In this document: positions 33,468-45,364 of the stretch, piece by piece | Layout of the letters: every line of letters starts with the position of its first letter | Numbering within the stretch: the stretch's first letter is position 1 | From: Atopsyche davidsoni | Taxonomy: Eukaryota; Arthropoda; Insecta; Trichoptera; Hydrobiosidae | Direction: 5' to 3' | NCBI GenBank assembly: GCA_022113835.1 | Contig: JAILWY010000016.1 | Coordinates: 12,617,501-12,681,500 of the forward strand | DNA length: 64,000 nucleotides | Notes under the pieces: generated by a model | Database searches by the model: none | Seen by the model: the letters and a program-made list of their open reading frames with translations, nothing else | Told to the model about the DNA's origin: nothing | Translations under genes and position numbers: made by a program

Positions 33468-34728
33468 TTGGGTCTATTTCTTAAAAACCAGATTTTTTTT
33501 TAGGAAATTTGAGCGTTTATTTATGAAAATCTTGTACAATTCTGTTATTCAAAGTATTTTCCATCGGAAGTTACATTATTTCCCCATATATTTGGCAATT
33601 TGTGGATGCCATTCCAAAAAAACCGGTCATGTTTTGAACCAAAGAACGAATCGAGCCAATTTTTGATGCCTTGGACTGAAGTGAAGCGTATTCTGGAAAG
33701 TCCATTCTGCATCGACCAAAACAAAAGGTAGTCAGAAGGCACCAAGTCTGGACTATATGGCGGGTGGGGCAGAACTTCCCATCCGCTATTTTCCAAATAG
33801 TTTTAACTGGTTGAGCAACATGTGGCCGAGCATTGTCATGTTAGAAAATCAATGTCTCGTGTCTGGTCTCCCATTCTGGCCGTTTTCCCTTCAGTGCTCT
33901 CTTTTAACGAATCAGATGTTGTTGGTACACCTTTCCAGTAATGGTTTTACCCGGTTTTAAAACCTCATAATACACAAATCCCTTCTGGTCCCACCAAATA
34001 CAGAGCATTATCTAGGCAGCGTGAATATTCTTCTTCGGTGTCGATTTGGCTGGTTGGCCGGGCTTCAAATACGATTTTTTGCTCTTTAGGTTGTTTGAAT
34101 GAATCCATTTTCCATCGCCAGTAAAAATTCGATGCAAAAACGACTTCTTTTTATGACGCTCGAGCAGCATTTCAGACATGCAAAATCGCCTTTCCACGTC
34201 TCTCGGGTTCAAGTCGTATGGCACCCAATTTCCTTGCTTCTGGATGAATTCCAATGCTTTTAGGCGCTTGGAAATGGCTGCTTGAGTCAGGTCTAATGAT
34301 TCCGCAAGCTCTTGTGTTTGACACGAGTTTTGATCGAGTAACGCTTCCAATTCTTTACCTTCAAACTTTTTCGGCTGTCCAGGCCGTTTTTGTCTTTGAT
34401 GTCAAAATCGCCACTTTTAAAGCGTTGAAACCTCTCAAAACACTGTGTTTTCGCAAGAACATGTTTGCCATGAGCAAACCGATGACTTCCGGCTGCAGTT
34501 TTCTTAGCAAAAAAGTGACTCCCGTAAATGTTGTTTTTTTCGCCATATTTCAAAATTTTCCATGATTGAAAAAAATATGATGCGCACAAGCAAATCAAAC
34601 ATTGTTGACTGATTTTGGCAGCTTATGAATAGAGCTTCAAAATGACATGTATATCAATGATTTGCTATAGCGCATACAAAAGTGTTGACATCTAGTGTCA
34701 AATTCCGGTTTTTAAGTTATATACCTGG
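33468..34728 (-). mobile_element. mariner (Tc1/mariner) element with TA target duplication
   Basis: Inverted ends: the left is TTGGGTCTATTTCTTAAAAACC and the right is the complement of CCAGGTATATAACTTAAAAACC, each bounded by TA (33466-33467 and 34729-34730). The length of 1261 bp is normal for a mariner. It carries one intronless transposase on the minus strand that is broken by stops and frameshifts. Confidence 0.9.
33545..34592 (-). pseudogene. mariner transposase pseudogene
   Basis: Three frames together cover a mariner transposase of about 345 residues. The N-terminal helix-turn-helix part has FQRFKSGDFDIKDK. The middle part has EALLDQNSCQTQELAESL, then a TGD-KWIH motif giving the first catalytic Asp, then LCIWWDQKG just beyond a stop. 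The C-terminal part begins HDNARPH (second Asp) and has PHPPYSPDLVPSDYLLF with the third Asp of the DD34D triad. Damage: at least one frameshift before the EALLD segment, a stop after NIHAA, a stop after the QQHLIR segment, a stop before HDNARPH, and a frameshift at the KTIW/ENSGW junction. The catalytic Asp codons are still readable. It cannot make an active protein. Confidence 0.9.
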
Positions 34729-35037
34729 TATATATAGACACAAATAAGGACAACAATTTGACAAAACCTAGAAAACTATCATCTCGCAATTTAATATTGA
34801 TTTTTTAAATTTTTTTATCGAAACAATTTATTTTGAGGTTATATATCCAACATTACGTTTTTATGCAGAATCCTGTAGTATCCTCACCCAAAACTTTGAA
34901 ATACTTAAAAATTTTACAATCGAGTTAATATTTAGTGCTCGGGGAGGCGAGAGAGCTGGTCTCCCTCACCCCGATCCGTCGTCCGAACGGAATATAATTA
35001 GGTAGGTAGAGTCCACGCTTTACGTACATAAATATCT

Positions 35038-35277
35038 ATGGTTCATGACCAGAATAAATATTATGAAATACGGAACGAAAATTTGGCTAAAGACAATATT
35101 ATGGCGGGTGAAGAAATAACATCCCTTTTCGTGGAAATTGTGTCCGAGTTTGCTTCAGTTGCAGGGGTAACTCGGAGGGCAGACCGCAGAGACGAGTGTT
35201 TTGGGGACTTTAAAAATACAATACCGAAGACATTGAAAACATTCAATAAAATGAATAATCATTTGGCACGTAATTGA
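35038..35277 (+). other. unrecognised 79-codon open frame
   Basis: Encodes a mixed-charge peptide (NENLAKDNIMAGEEITSLFV…) with no motif I recognise. It has balanced composition unlike the GC-island frames, but no splice sites, paralogue or promoter evidence. Treat as possible chance. Confidence 0.12.
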
Positions 35278-35749
35278 TTATTTACTATGCAACAATGTGG
35301 AATGTAAAAATAAAAGTGTTTGAATAGTATTTATTTCATTAAATATCTAATAAGAGTCGTAGGTAATTTATTGTGCACATGAGTTACAAATTAGAATTAA
35401 TTTATTCCTAAGATGTTATTTTTAGTTTATTACGCCATTACTAGAGGAGTCTGGCACCCAGCCGAATAGAAACAGGCAATAAAGAATATTGCGTTTTTTT
35501 GGGTTGAGCTTTTGACACTCAGTCGGTCGTGTTATACCTGCAAGTCCGGTACTATTTTTATTAGTTACTCATCGATCTGTTTGTACTAAAACCCGGCAGG
35601 AGCAGTCTCCCTTAAGAAAATAAACAGATTCGTTTGTTTTGGGGTCATACAAAATATACGCTAAAACCGGAAGCCTTATCGTTGCACAGCAGCGTCGACT
35701 ATCGGCCGGAGATTAACTTTTTGTGCTGTTGTTTCTTCCCACAAAGGGG

Positions 35750-35934
35750 TCGGGTGGCGCATGCAGTCGCATTATGCATGTAAATCCCTACCGTGTGTGC
35801 CGGGGACATCTGCCACCGACGCAAGATAACGTGCACCACATCAGTATTGATCCACGCTGGGTGTTTGGACAGAAATCAAGCTGTTTGAAGAATAACAATA
35901 ATTGCAAAACATGCACGTTCGCAGGATGGAAGGT
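35750..35934 (+). other. weak candidate internal exon
   Basis: A pyrimidine-rich tract ending TTTCTTCCCACAAAG precedes a frame open for about 61 codons (starting GSGGACSRIMHVNPYRVCRG), which runs to GGATGGAAG|GTATGT, a good donor. The peptide is cysteine-containing and of ordinary complexity; I do not recognise it. It lies on the strand opposite to the splice signals described elsewhere. It could be an exon of another transcript or chance. Confidence 0.2.
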
Positions 35935-36031
35935 ATGTTACTATCAATTCATTATTAATTTTGAGGCAAAAAAGTACCTTGAGGAAAAGTTCACTAGAAA
36001 TATATCAGTCAAAAGTTGTTACATGCACACA

Positions 36032-36385
36032 CAGTAATACCCCGTTATGCGCGGTTTCACTATAACGCGAATTTCAAATTTCGCGTTAAAATGCCTCGCA
36101 TTACGCGAATTTCTCATTTTAAGAATGTGTATGAACATAATCATTGACTTCTCTTAACAATTAAAAACAACGTTGGGTGCTATGAACGTATTTTACAAGA
36201 ACGTAAAAGAAACGCTACCGAAAAGACAATAGATGTATTTTTCAGTAAAAATAACATGTAATACTGCATAAAGTGTTTTTAAGTTATTAAGTTTTGACTA
36301 TGTATGTATGTTTGATCGTAAACCCCGTTATACGCGAATTTCACTTAACGCGATTTTTACCATCGCGTAAAGCGGGGTATTACTG
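36032..36385. mobile_element. pogo-type MITE, copy B
   Basis: Ends CAGTAATACCCCG … CGGGGTATTACTG are a perfect 13-base inverted repeat. The interior matches copy A at 7585-7949 in reverse orientation (TTTTGACTATGTATGTATGTTTGATCG, GAACGTAAAAGAAACGCTACC). The right flank is TA and the left CA, consistent with a mutated TA duplication. Non-autonomous. Confidence 0.82.
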
Positions 36386-36544
36386 TATTGGCATTTTACA
36401 CTTTGCGACTGCCAAAATCAGCAGTAGGCGTAGACGTAAGCGTAACACTGTAGATTTTATTAATGCAAGAACATCAAATTCCGAAAAGGGGAAAAATACA
36501 CATTGAATGTTATTTTCGTTATCATCATTATTATTGTTATTATT

Positions 36545-36900
36545 AAGGCAGGCTTGTCGCGGGGCGTGGGGTGTGTGGCGTGGGGCGTGAGGTGCGGGGC
36601 GTGAGGCTCGGGGCGGCGGTGCAGCGAGCGCATCGCCTGACAGGCCGGCGCGTCATTTTTCCGGGCGGGCGCATCGCCGCTATCGACCGGCGCGCCCGGG
36701 CCGTCTCCTCGCGCCGGAATACATTACGGGCCCCTTCCCTACATTTCATTTGTGTTACGGCCGCCCGACCAATGGCTGCGGCCCCGCGTGATTAATAAAA
36801 TAGTGGAGAGTGGAGGGAAACCCGCCGGGGGTGCTCCTCGGGGCGTCCTCCCCCGCCCGGCCTCTCACCCGCTCACCCCCTCACCCCCTCGCGACGCACA
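36545..36900. other. GC island with degenerate GTGGGGCGTG repeats
   Basis: Begins with irregular GGGGCGTG/GTGGGGCGTGAGG units (36555-36612) followed by CpG-rich single-copy DNA and a (CTCACCCC) patch near 36866-36890. Open frames on both strands have no domain. Confidence 0.6.
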
Positions 36901-37273
36901 TCACATCGCTTCAGTATTCAAATATACCTACCTATAATTACTACATATATAAAAAAAGGGTTTTTCTACATATTTTTCTATACACAAACTCATTAACGTA
37001 AATACGTGTACGCTACCGCCTAACCACATGTTGAAAGCCTCCCGACCTGCGCCAGGAACGGGGGACAGCCCCACACCGTATTGTAACTCATCACTCAGAT
37101 ATCATGATACCTAAGTCATTTTTTTTTTTTTTAAATAAAAGAATACGAATTCAGGTTCTACTTCTCGCAGAGCCTTACTTTTAGAGAAAGAGCACATATC
37201 GCTTCAAAATTATATATTTACAAAAAAAAACCTCGGCAAGGTTTTCCTTCCCCCAAAATGATAAGTATTTTTG

Positions 37274-37455
37274 ATATTTTTGAATAAAATACTTGAGTGA
37301 TTTTCCACATTTTTGTTTTTTATTAGTGACCGGTTTCGCCAACCTTTCACGTTGGCATTATCAAACAGAGTGGAAAATCACTCAAGTATTTTATTCAAAA
37401 ATATTAAAATGGAATTCCACCAAGTACTCTCTGTCAAAAATATTGAATTTCTTAA
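37274..37455. repeat. Penelope-like repeat, incomplete inverted dimer
   Basis: The left half is the minus-oriented unit (…ATACTTGAGTGATTTTCCACATTTTTG…GACCGGTTTCGCCAACC…CATTATCAAACAGAG). It is joined directly to the plus-oriented tail TGGAAAATCACTCAAGTATTTTATTC… and GGAATTCCACCAAGTACTCTCTGTC. It is thus the same inverted arrangement as at 6621 but with part of the plus unit missing, so the inverted junction differs between the two loci. Confidence 0.65.
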
Positions 37456-38400
37456 GTATTTTTGACGCTACTTTAAAAAAATAGCACGTTTTTTTTAAAT
37501 ATTTATTTAAAAAAATATATATAAAAATAATTCCTAGAATGTTTTATAAAACTTTTCATTACAGTTATTGCCTGCGCCGATCGCTCGAATGGGCGTTCTA
37601 GTATGGGAATACGAATAAATTGTGAAATTGACTCGCGGTATCAATTGAAATCTCAGCATGTGGAAATCTTTTAAACAAATTATATATTAAAATACTAAAT
37701 ACGAATTGAAATAAAAAATATAAGTCACTATAAAAAAAAAAAAAAACTAAAAAGTTGAATACCACGAAGGGGACGAAGCCGGCGGAGAGGTTTCAGCCTG
37801 AAATACTCTCCATAATACATTTCTTATTTAAATTCAGCATATAATATTAACTACCTCATCATTCACGGAGGCGGAGGGAGGGGAAGCCTCCGGGATGATG
37901 AAACACTGCAGCGCTGGGACTGAAGATCCTCCGTTACTTCCGAGGAATTGATATTCCAGCAGGAAGTTTGATCAACTTCTGGATCTGATGATACTAACCG
38001 GATAAAACTGAATTCTTAGCGATAAGTTTGGACGTTATGACAGAATAATGACAATTTTGAAGAGATAAAATACTCGATAAGATAATCTAGAACATTCACG
38101 TAAAATCAATAAATACAAACGACAAAAAGAGTAACAAAAAATCATATCATCATCAAACTCCACATTCAAACAAAAAAAAAGATTACGATTATTTTTTATT
38201 TAGCACTTTTGCCATTCCCTGGCCTTATCGGACTTATTACATAATACCTATAATCTAACGAAGTCGCTTAGCAGTTATATCACCCACTTTAAAGAAAATC
38301 GTAATCTCCTAGCCGTTTTGCTATTCATATTTATTTTTGAGTAATATCAATTCATTATTCTGAAAACCATTCTACCACACCAAGCTCTTCGACGGGTGTG
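37456..38400. other. gene-free stretch
   Basis: AT-rich, with an (A)n tract near 37731 and a GC patch near 37870. A copy of the old dispersed word GTAATCTCCTAGCCGTTTTGCTATTCATATTTATT lies at 38306-38340. Confidence 0.5.
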
Positions 38401-38569
38401 GCCGGCCACACGTGCAGCGTCACAACTTGCAACCGATTGGCAATTAGCCAATAGCGTCCTTTTATTTTGGGTGTTTTTTTATGGTTTAGTCGGAGTGAAA
38501 AATGCAAAAGGGACGCTATTGGCTAGTTACCTTTCGTTTGTCAGTTGTGTCGCTGCTTGTGTAGCCGGC
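38401..38569. mobile_element. palindromic MITE family, copy 3 (best preserved)
   Basis: Left end GCCGGCCACACGTGCAGCGT then CACAACTTGCAACCG. The right end is the complement of GCCGGCTACACAAGCAGCGA then CACAACTGACAAACG. Internal to both ends is AGCCAATAGCGTCC and its complement GGGACGCTATTGGCT. 169 bp. It can fold into a near-complete hairpin. No coding capacity. Confidence 0.82.
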
Positions 38570-39218
38570 ATTGCATTGACATTGTGACATCTATATTTTT
38601 TTTACGAGCACATTTTATTTATAACAACAAAAACAGTTTTATTTTTTTGCACGCCACTGTGCGGTCTCCACCTGCCACTTTTTGTTTACCTATCGGCAGT
38701 CGCACCCTGCACCGCCCTGGACGCTGATCGGCCTAGATTGCCACGTGTTGTTCTTCTAGCAAGAATAAAATATCTTATAACTTGTTATTGAAGACACGTA
38801 ATGTTATAAATAGTTTTAGTCATACAGAGAGTTTGACACAAATCTCGAAGATTTATATAGAATGGTCTGCACAGAGTGATACCAAAATTGTTACATTCAG
38901 GCAAAAAATCAAAAGATAAATTTTCACACACAATTTGAAAAAGCAAAATATATATAAAGAAAATCAATATGAATTTAAATAGATTGTATGTGTTAGCCAT
39001 GCGTGTATTGTTTAATAAATATAACAGTTTAGTTTCGAGGACGCGTGTTGCTGACACAAAATCAATGCGAACGCAAATATTTGACATGGCAGATATCACT
39101 TGTCAGTCTCGCGCGCGGGTGGAGCTCTCGGCAGGGACGACACTGGCCCCGAAAGGGTTATTTCTCAGCTCCGAGACATCACCGAACTGGCACTGCCGGT
39201 ACAAGCCTTGATGCACAA

Positions 39219-39316
39219 GTGAAACGACGAGAAAAATTATCCAAAAAGGTTTTTCGACAGATCGATTTAATTAGAGCCTGCGATAGCCGTGGATGTGTGA
39301 GTTCGAATTCCATTTA
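39219..39316 (+). repeat. tRNA-derived repeat fragment
   Basis: GTGAAACGACGAGAAAAATT…, then GATAGCCGTGGATGTG and a B-box-like GAGTTCGAATTCC. The first part is shared with 1418-1437 and, inverted, with 40154-40181. It probably belongs to a decayed SINE family. Confidence 0.35.
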
Positions 39317-40069
39317 AGTACATAATTCGATTACCTAAATATTGTATACACAATTACCCGAATCTATGAAAGTGTACATTAATTAAAATATATTTGATTG
39401 GTTATATAAACTTACTTCGAATGCATATTTTTAATTAAATATACTAAAAAAACAAAAACTACAGCGAGCCTGTCGGTAATATTGAACGATTTTTTTTACA
39501 CCAAATCCGGCTTATTACGTTTTTTGCATTTGTATGAGTATTGAAAAAATCTGCCTTACACATAGCATTTGAATGCGTTGTTGCTTCTCGAGTCTGTCGC
39601 GCATTGTGGACTTACGCTAGCGGGCAAATACAATGCCATAACGTTTTAACTGGAAGTCCGCCAGATTATCATTAAATAGCCGGCAAAGCTTTAGCGGCAG
39701 ACATACATATATGTATCGCGTTTCTCCCACAGTGTATGCCGACCTTTGATGCACACCTCTTAAAACTATATTTACATTATTTTAAAAAGTTCAAACTTTA
39801 CAGCGACGATAATCGGTGTGCATGTTCAGGTGCGTATCGACCCAGAGGAGCGCGTCTCGGGTCTCATTCTATTTGCGCAGGCGGAGAGCTCTCGGCACAA
39901 ATCAAATCAAAAACGATAAAAGTTTATTCCAATTTGCAGAATTGAATAAAAATGGCAATCCAATATTATTAATTCTTTCGGAGCTCTTTGGCTCCGTGCA
40001 CTTCAACACTTAGCAACACTCTCGTTTATATTTGCCGTATTAAAAAAAATCAGTCTGCTGTCGTGGTTA

Positions 40070-40182
40070 ATCAGACAAACTTACATTAGTACCTCTATTC
40101 AATCGAGTGAACTGCGAGGTGTGGGTTCGAATCCTACCGGCGCCGCAAATAATCTTTTCGACAATTTTTCTCGTCGTTTAAC
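40070..40182 (+). repeat. tRNA-derived repeat fragment with B-box
   Basis: GTGTGGGTTCGAATCCTACCGGC holds a good RNA polymerase III B-box (GGTTCGAATCC). It is followed by CTTTTCGACAATTTTTCTCGTCG, which is the reverse complement of the word at 39225. No full tRNA cloverleaf could be drawn. Confidence 0.4.
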
Positions 40183-43100
40183 TAATAAATAGTGAATCCT
40201 CAATACTCCTTACTCTATGTATCCTTACTCCATTGCGTGAATTGAATGTTGAGTGCGTCGGCCCTGTTTTCAAGCCCCGCGCCACCTGTGGGCCGCGCCC
40301 GGCTGGAGATTGTTTATTTTACAATGCCGATGAACTCAACAGATTATGATGCTAATTCCGAAGCAGCACTCGTTCTCGCCGAATTAATAGATGGTAAATT
40401 ATTTAGTCAGTCGGCTGCTTCGGCGGCACGCACCGTCCGGAGCAGCCGGAGTCGTCGGTCAAGCGCCGCGGACTAGTGACGGCCCCAATCGATTTTAGTC
40501 CATTTTGAAATATATTTAAAAAAAAAAAACAATCGACTTTTAATTTTTAACATGTATTCGATTCATTGATTACGCTACAATTCAGTTTACTATTATATTT
40601 GAATCAATCACGATCATAATCTTCAAAATCGATCGAATATCCGATAGCCAACAATTTAAGCACAGTGTAAAATATAGTTAAAACCAAAGCAATATAAAAT
40701 TATTTAAAGCCATAAAATAAACATATGAGGGGGGAAAGCACGGTTTGTTTAGATGTGGAATTCTTCGAGTCATCAACAGGCCATGCCGCTCATGTTCAAG
40801 AACCCAACACCCGACTATACACAGATTGGCTCGGTAACCGTATCATGTAGGAATGTTATCGTATATGTATTGATATTTAGACGAGTTTCTGATTTCGATA
40901 CCCGTATCCTTGTAGAAACGTTGGAGTTGCAGTTTAATACCTTCTGTAAACAATTTCTTATATCTCATAACCGATACGTCATTAAATCATATTTCTTATA
41001 ATCACAGAAAACTGACCGTCTTATTCAAAGAATCTTATAGTGTATGTTTTAATAAAATTTAATTAATAATCGAAATCGACGATACAAGCGGTAGTATTGC
41101 TTTTGATTAGAACAGACCTCACGATATTTACTATACAAATAAATTTAATGAAATAACTTTTAATATTGCACAATGTCACTGCAGAGACGTACGAGTATAT
41201 TATAAACCTATTTTTGTGCAGAAATACAATTTAATATTTATACAATTTTATTCGTCAGTGAAAAAACTTCAAAATATACATCTGCAACAACATTGTAATG
41301 TGTTTGAGTAATAAAGCTATTCTACATATACCTGAGACCATTTTAAAATTATGATTTTAAGCGTCGACTTTTGATCACTGGCGTGCGGCGAGTCCAAAAT
41401 CAAGGCAAGCAGTTTTATTCGCATATTTGCAGAACCTAATAAATTACACAATTTATATCATGAAAAATATCGCCACGTTGCCTAAAATTGTTATGTTTAA
41501 ATATATCTTAGAGCAAACGATGCTTTATTGGTTGTGAGGCCATTGCATTTGATGCACGTTTGCATTGTTTGCACATCACCTGTTCGTTTTTTTATTGATA
41601 AATTAAATATGTTTTTTGATGCATTTGATCACCTGAGCGGCACATCGCGTCCCATAAAGGTTAATCCACATTTCCCCGTCGGCTTGTGGAGTTGTAAACT
41701 TCTCGAGTAGACTTTATGAGCCGTGGGCCTCTCGGGCAAGCCGGCCCCTCCGTGGACGGGCACAATGTCGACACATTCGAATTTTAATGCTCGAAAATCC
41801 GAATTCATATCGGATATGTTATTTTTTATTGTAAACCGTTAAGAGCGATGATAAAAATTCAATAAAACTTTCAAAATGCGAGAAAATCACAGATAAATTA
41901 TATGCATCCAACAATCCTACTTACAACATTTCTAAAGCGATAAAATTTTAGTATATATTTTTTTACATATAATAAAAAAGACACTTTGCTTATTTCTCCA
42001 GGTGCATTATATAAAATCATTACATGTAAGCATTATATTAACATGATCAAAAATTAAACGATTCGTCTTGGGAACTAGGGCCATATTTAACAAATTAAAT
42101 ATTGTAGTAAAAAGTTCCAATTAGTTGAAAAGTAGTAATTAAGTAGTTACTAAAATAATATTATTGAAAAAATGCCAGATCGAATATCGAATATTGTCAA
42201 AGATAATTTTTTATTAACCGAATCGAGCATTCGATAATCGAAACATTCGATTGAGCCCAACATTACTCTCCTCTTTCTTAATTAAGGTATTTACTTCTGC
42301 ACGAATTTTAATATACATAAAAATGTTTGGAGGACTCTCGCGCGTGGAATTATCTTTAGTAACAGTTTTAATTCGCTGTACAAATATTTCGTCTGATTCG
42401 CTTCCATTATCGAGCCGGTGGTAGCACGTCGGCTCTGTTTGAAACTTAAATCCTTGCATTAAAATGGCACCCATCTGGCGAGAGGGTGGATAACTGCATA
42501 ATGTCGTCCCGGGGGGGCAGGGGGACGGAGGGTGGAGGCCACTGCGCCCCCCGCGGAGTTCACTATTTCAGAACAAATGTTGCTCAAATATTTACCCCCG
42601 GCCAGCTCGCGAGGCGCCACTGCTGTAAGCCGATACGCAGAGGGTTTAAATTGTATTAGAAATTACTAGCATTTGCATGATATGGTGCACTCGGGGCGGG
42701 TCCAAAATATTTAATTGGTTTATTTATATAAAAACAAAAAATATATAATAACCATCAGTGAGCATAAAAACAAAATGAACTTAACGATGTCTGAATACAT
42801 TTTTACGATAAGATGTGTAATTGCACCTTCATGTTTGGTCTATAGGTCTCCATTTTATTTTGTTTCGTAAAATAATTCGAACGGAAATATCCATGTGACA
42901 TCCATGGTGTGAGACTGCTCTGCGCGAAGTTTTTTTATGTCCTCTACCATAATCCCTATATTTATAACATTTTGTAAAATATCAAGTAACATGCAAGCTT
43001 CACAGAAATCTAAATATTTTAATTAATTCTACACGTGTTAGAGAGTAAAAAATAATTAAAAAAAAATACTTTCAATGTAAATTAGAGTTAATAATCAAAT

Positions 43101-43872
43101 AAAATTCCAAGTGATCTGTTGTGTTCGCTATACGAGGATAGATAGTAAAAAGCGTTTATATTATACCATCTGGTACATACATCGTTAATTTTTTAATTAT
43201 TTTATTTATTAATGACTGAATAAATATTATTATATATTTACATGTTTTGCGCTCAGTGCCGAGTCAGTCATGAGAAAATGCTTATTTGCAATGCACGGAG
43301 CCAACGCTGTGTTATACCAATCAAATATGTTTATCATGCTCGTAGTTAGTTATTTTAAAAATCTTTTCAAAAGGACCCAAAGCTTCGTAACTATTTTCGT
43401 TGTGAAGATCTGGCGATCGAAGAGGCACTCCGGCAGATCTCGAGGAATACACAGTGGGTGCTTTCATCCATCGGGGGATCGAGAACCGACGAGAGCGATT
43501 AGTGTAAAAAACGCACAATACCCCACGGAGGTGAGCTCTGCGGCTGTCAGTCGGCGATCGTGGAACGCAGAGATGATCAATAAATAACGAAGCCCGCTGT
43601 TTACCATGCGTACAAATTTTTACATCAAATATTCCGTGTTGGGTAAAAAATGCTCACGCAACGGGCTGAAGTTTAACTTATACATTATCGTGATGATAAC
43701 AATATACACAGCCGGTTCTGCGAAGACCCCACGTGAAATGTAACTATATGTACATAATATTAACATAATAAGAACGGCCTGCAACTGTACTTGTATTGCA
43801 AGTGTTTTAAAGTACTGTATTTATTATATTATCTGAACAAAACGTAGCAGACATAGTGGCGTGCAATTAAAC
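40183..43872. other. gene-free stretch with GC patches
   Basis: GC patches lie at 40250-40310, 40420-40480 and 42480-42620. The open frame at 40246-40476 (serine/alanine-rich) and those at 40753 and 43270 carry no recognisable domain. An octamer-like ATTTGCAT occurs at 42672. No gene is supported. Confidence 0.45.
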
Positions 43873-44393
43873 CACTGGTTCTCAAAGTGGTCAATACCGA
43901 CCCCCAGGGGTCGATGACAGCGAAAAATTAAATCGGGGGTCCATGAACTGTAAATGGGGGTCTACGATAGTGGATCCCATTTAAGCAGGTCATCACCAAA
44001 ATTTAGGCATTCCGTAAATGCCATAATGCACCGAACACAGATTGTACCTATGTACTTTGTGACGAATCGAATTCGTTAGAATGCCAACCTTTCACGTTGG
44101 CTTGAAGGAATTGCACCAAGTACTCTTTGTCAAAAATATAGATTTTTTTAATGTTACTATATTTGTATTTTGTGTGTTTTTAATCAATAAAGGTATAATT
44201 AACTTTACATGTATTAAATCCATTGCACAGTAAACACTATGAAAGTGAGTTGTTCTGTATAAGATATGTTTGTCAAAAATATGTTTGAAGTTGATGAATT
44301 TGTAAAAATTCAATATTAGCAAGGCAGGGGGTCTTCGAAAAACAAGAAAACTCGACAAGGGGTCTACGGGACAAAATAGTTTGGGAGCCTATG
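43873..44393. mobile_element. hAT-type MITE with exact 8-bp target duplication, copy 1
   Basis: The ends CACTGGTTCTCAAAG and CTTTGGGAGCCTATG-like (TTTGGGAGCCTATG) are the classic hAT ends. They are bounded by AATTAAAC at 43865-43872 and 44394-44401. The interior has GGGGTCGATGACAGCGAAAA and GGGGGTCCATGAACT, shared with the copy at 55967-56428. A Penelope-like fragment (44085-44150) is nested within. No transposase. Confidence 0.9.
44085..44150. repeat. Penelope-like fragment nested in the hAT MITE
   Basis: ATGCCAACCTTTCACGTTGGC followed by TTGAAGGAATTGCACCAAGTACTCTTTGTC joins the hairpin segment and the tail segment of the 6.6-kb repeat with the middle missing. It is absent from the sister hAT copy, so it arrived after the hAT family diverged or was deleted in the sister. 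Confidence 0.55.
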
Positions 44394-44489
44394 AATTAAA
44401 CTATATGAACACACTCAAAATAGTCTAAAACTGTAATTATAACGTAAGGGTTTTAAAATGTAGTTAGATCGATCGATCAGGTGGATCGG

Positions 44490-44650
44490 GGCGATCGAAG
44501 GCCCCCATCCCTAGCGGCGCGGGTCACGGAGCGGGTCACGGCGCGAGTGACGTCACGGGGCGCATTCCTCCGCGCAGACCCGACAACGCGGAAACGCATC
44601 CTGAGAGCCTCCACCAGCGTGACGTCACGTCCGACCTGCACTCCTCACGC
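44490..44650. promoter_or_regulatory. GC island with paired CRE palindromes
   Basis: CpG-rich block containing TGACGTCA twice, at 44548-44555 and 44620-44627, and several GGGTCACGG words. The pairing of full CRE sites makes it the best candidate regulatory island in the window, but there is no gene start next to it and the role is inferred. Confidence 0.4.
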
Positions 44651-45364
44651 TTTCGAATGAGATTATTTTCGCAAATCACTAAAAATTTATCTAGCGTAGG
44701 TGTACTGCTTATAAATAATTTATTTCAACTAAAAGAAAAAATGTTCAACCGCTTCATCAAACCTGTTTCGTTGAGAGTGGGGGAGGGTGTATTTGATCCA
44801 TCCTCAGGCAGAAAACAATGATGATAAATATCAAAGTGTGATAACACTTATTTATAATTAAATATGCTAAAATTGGGTTGATATTTTTTGGGCGTTATGG
44901 AACTTGGGAATCGAATGTGATGTACACGTTTTATTTTATCAACTCAAAAATTATAATTATTACTGCATTGATATACAAAAACTAGCAATAAAAACATTAA
45001 AGTAGTCAATTTATTGACTTATTTATATTTTGACCTTTTCAACTATCATTGTTAATAGCAACTATCGAAAATAATTAATGACATACTTATTACCGGTTGT
45101 TTTTACCATATTTTAACGATATCGTCATTATGGTATTTCAAATAAAAATACGAATACGAGCATGCAATCATTCGAAAATGTATTGAATGGCAGAATACAG
45201 ACTTAACGAAAAATATAGCTCGGAACGAAGCTGCTTCCAATTTATATCCACGGGAGTAATAATTCCCGAGCACCGGGGAGGTCGGCTCCGGGCGGCTGCA
45301 GGGACGGCCACAAAAAACCCACAGGGTAATCGACTCCGCCAGGACCTGCCCGCGCGGGCGAGCC

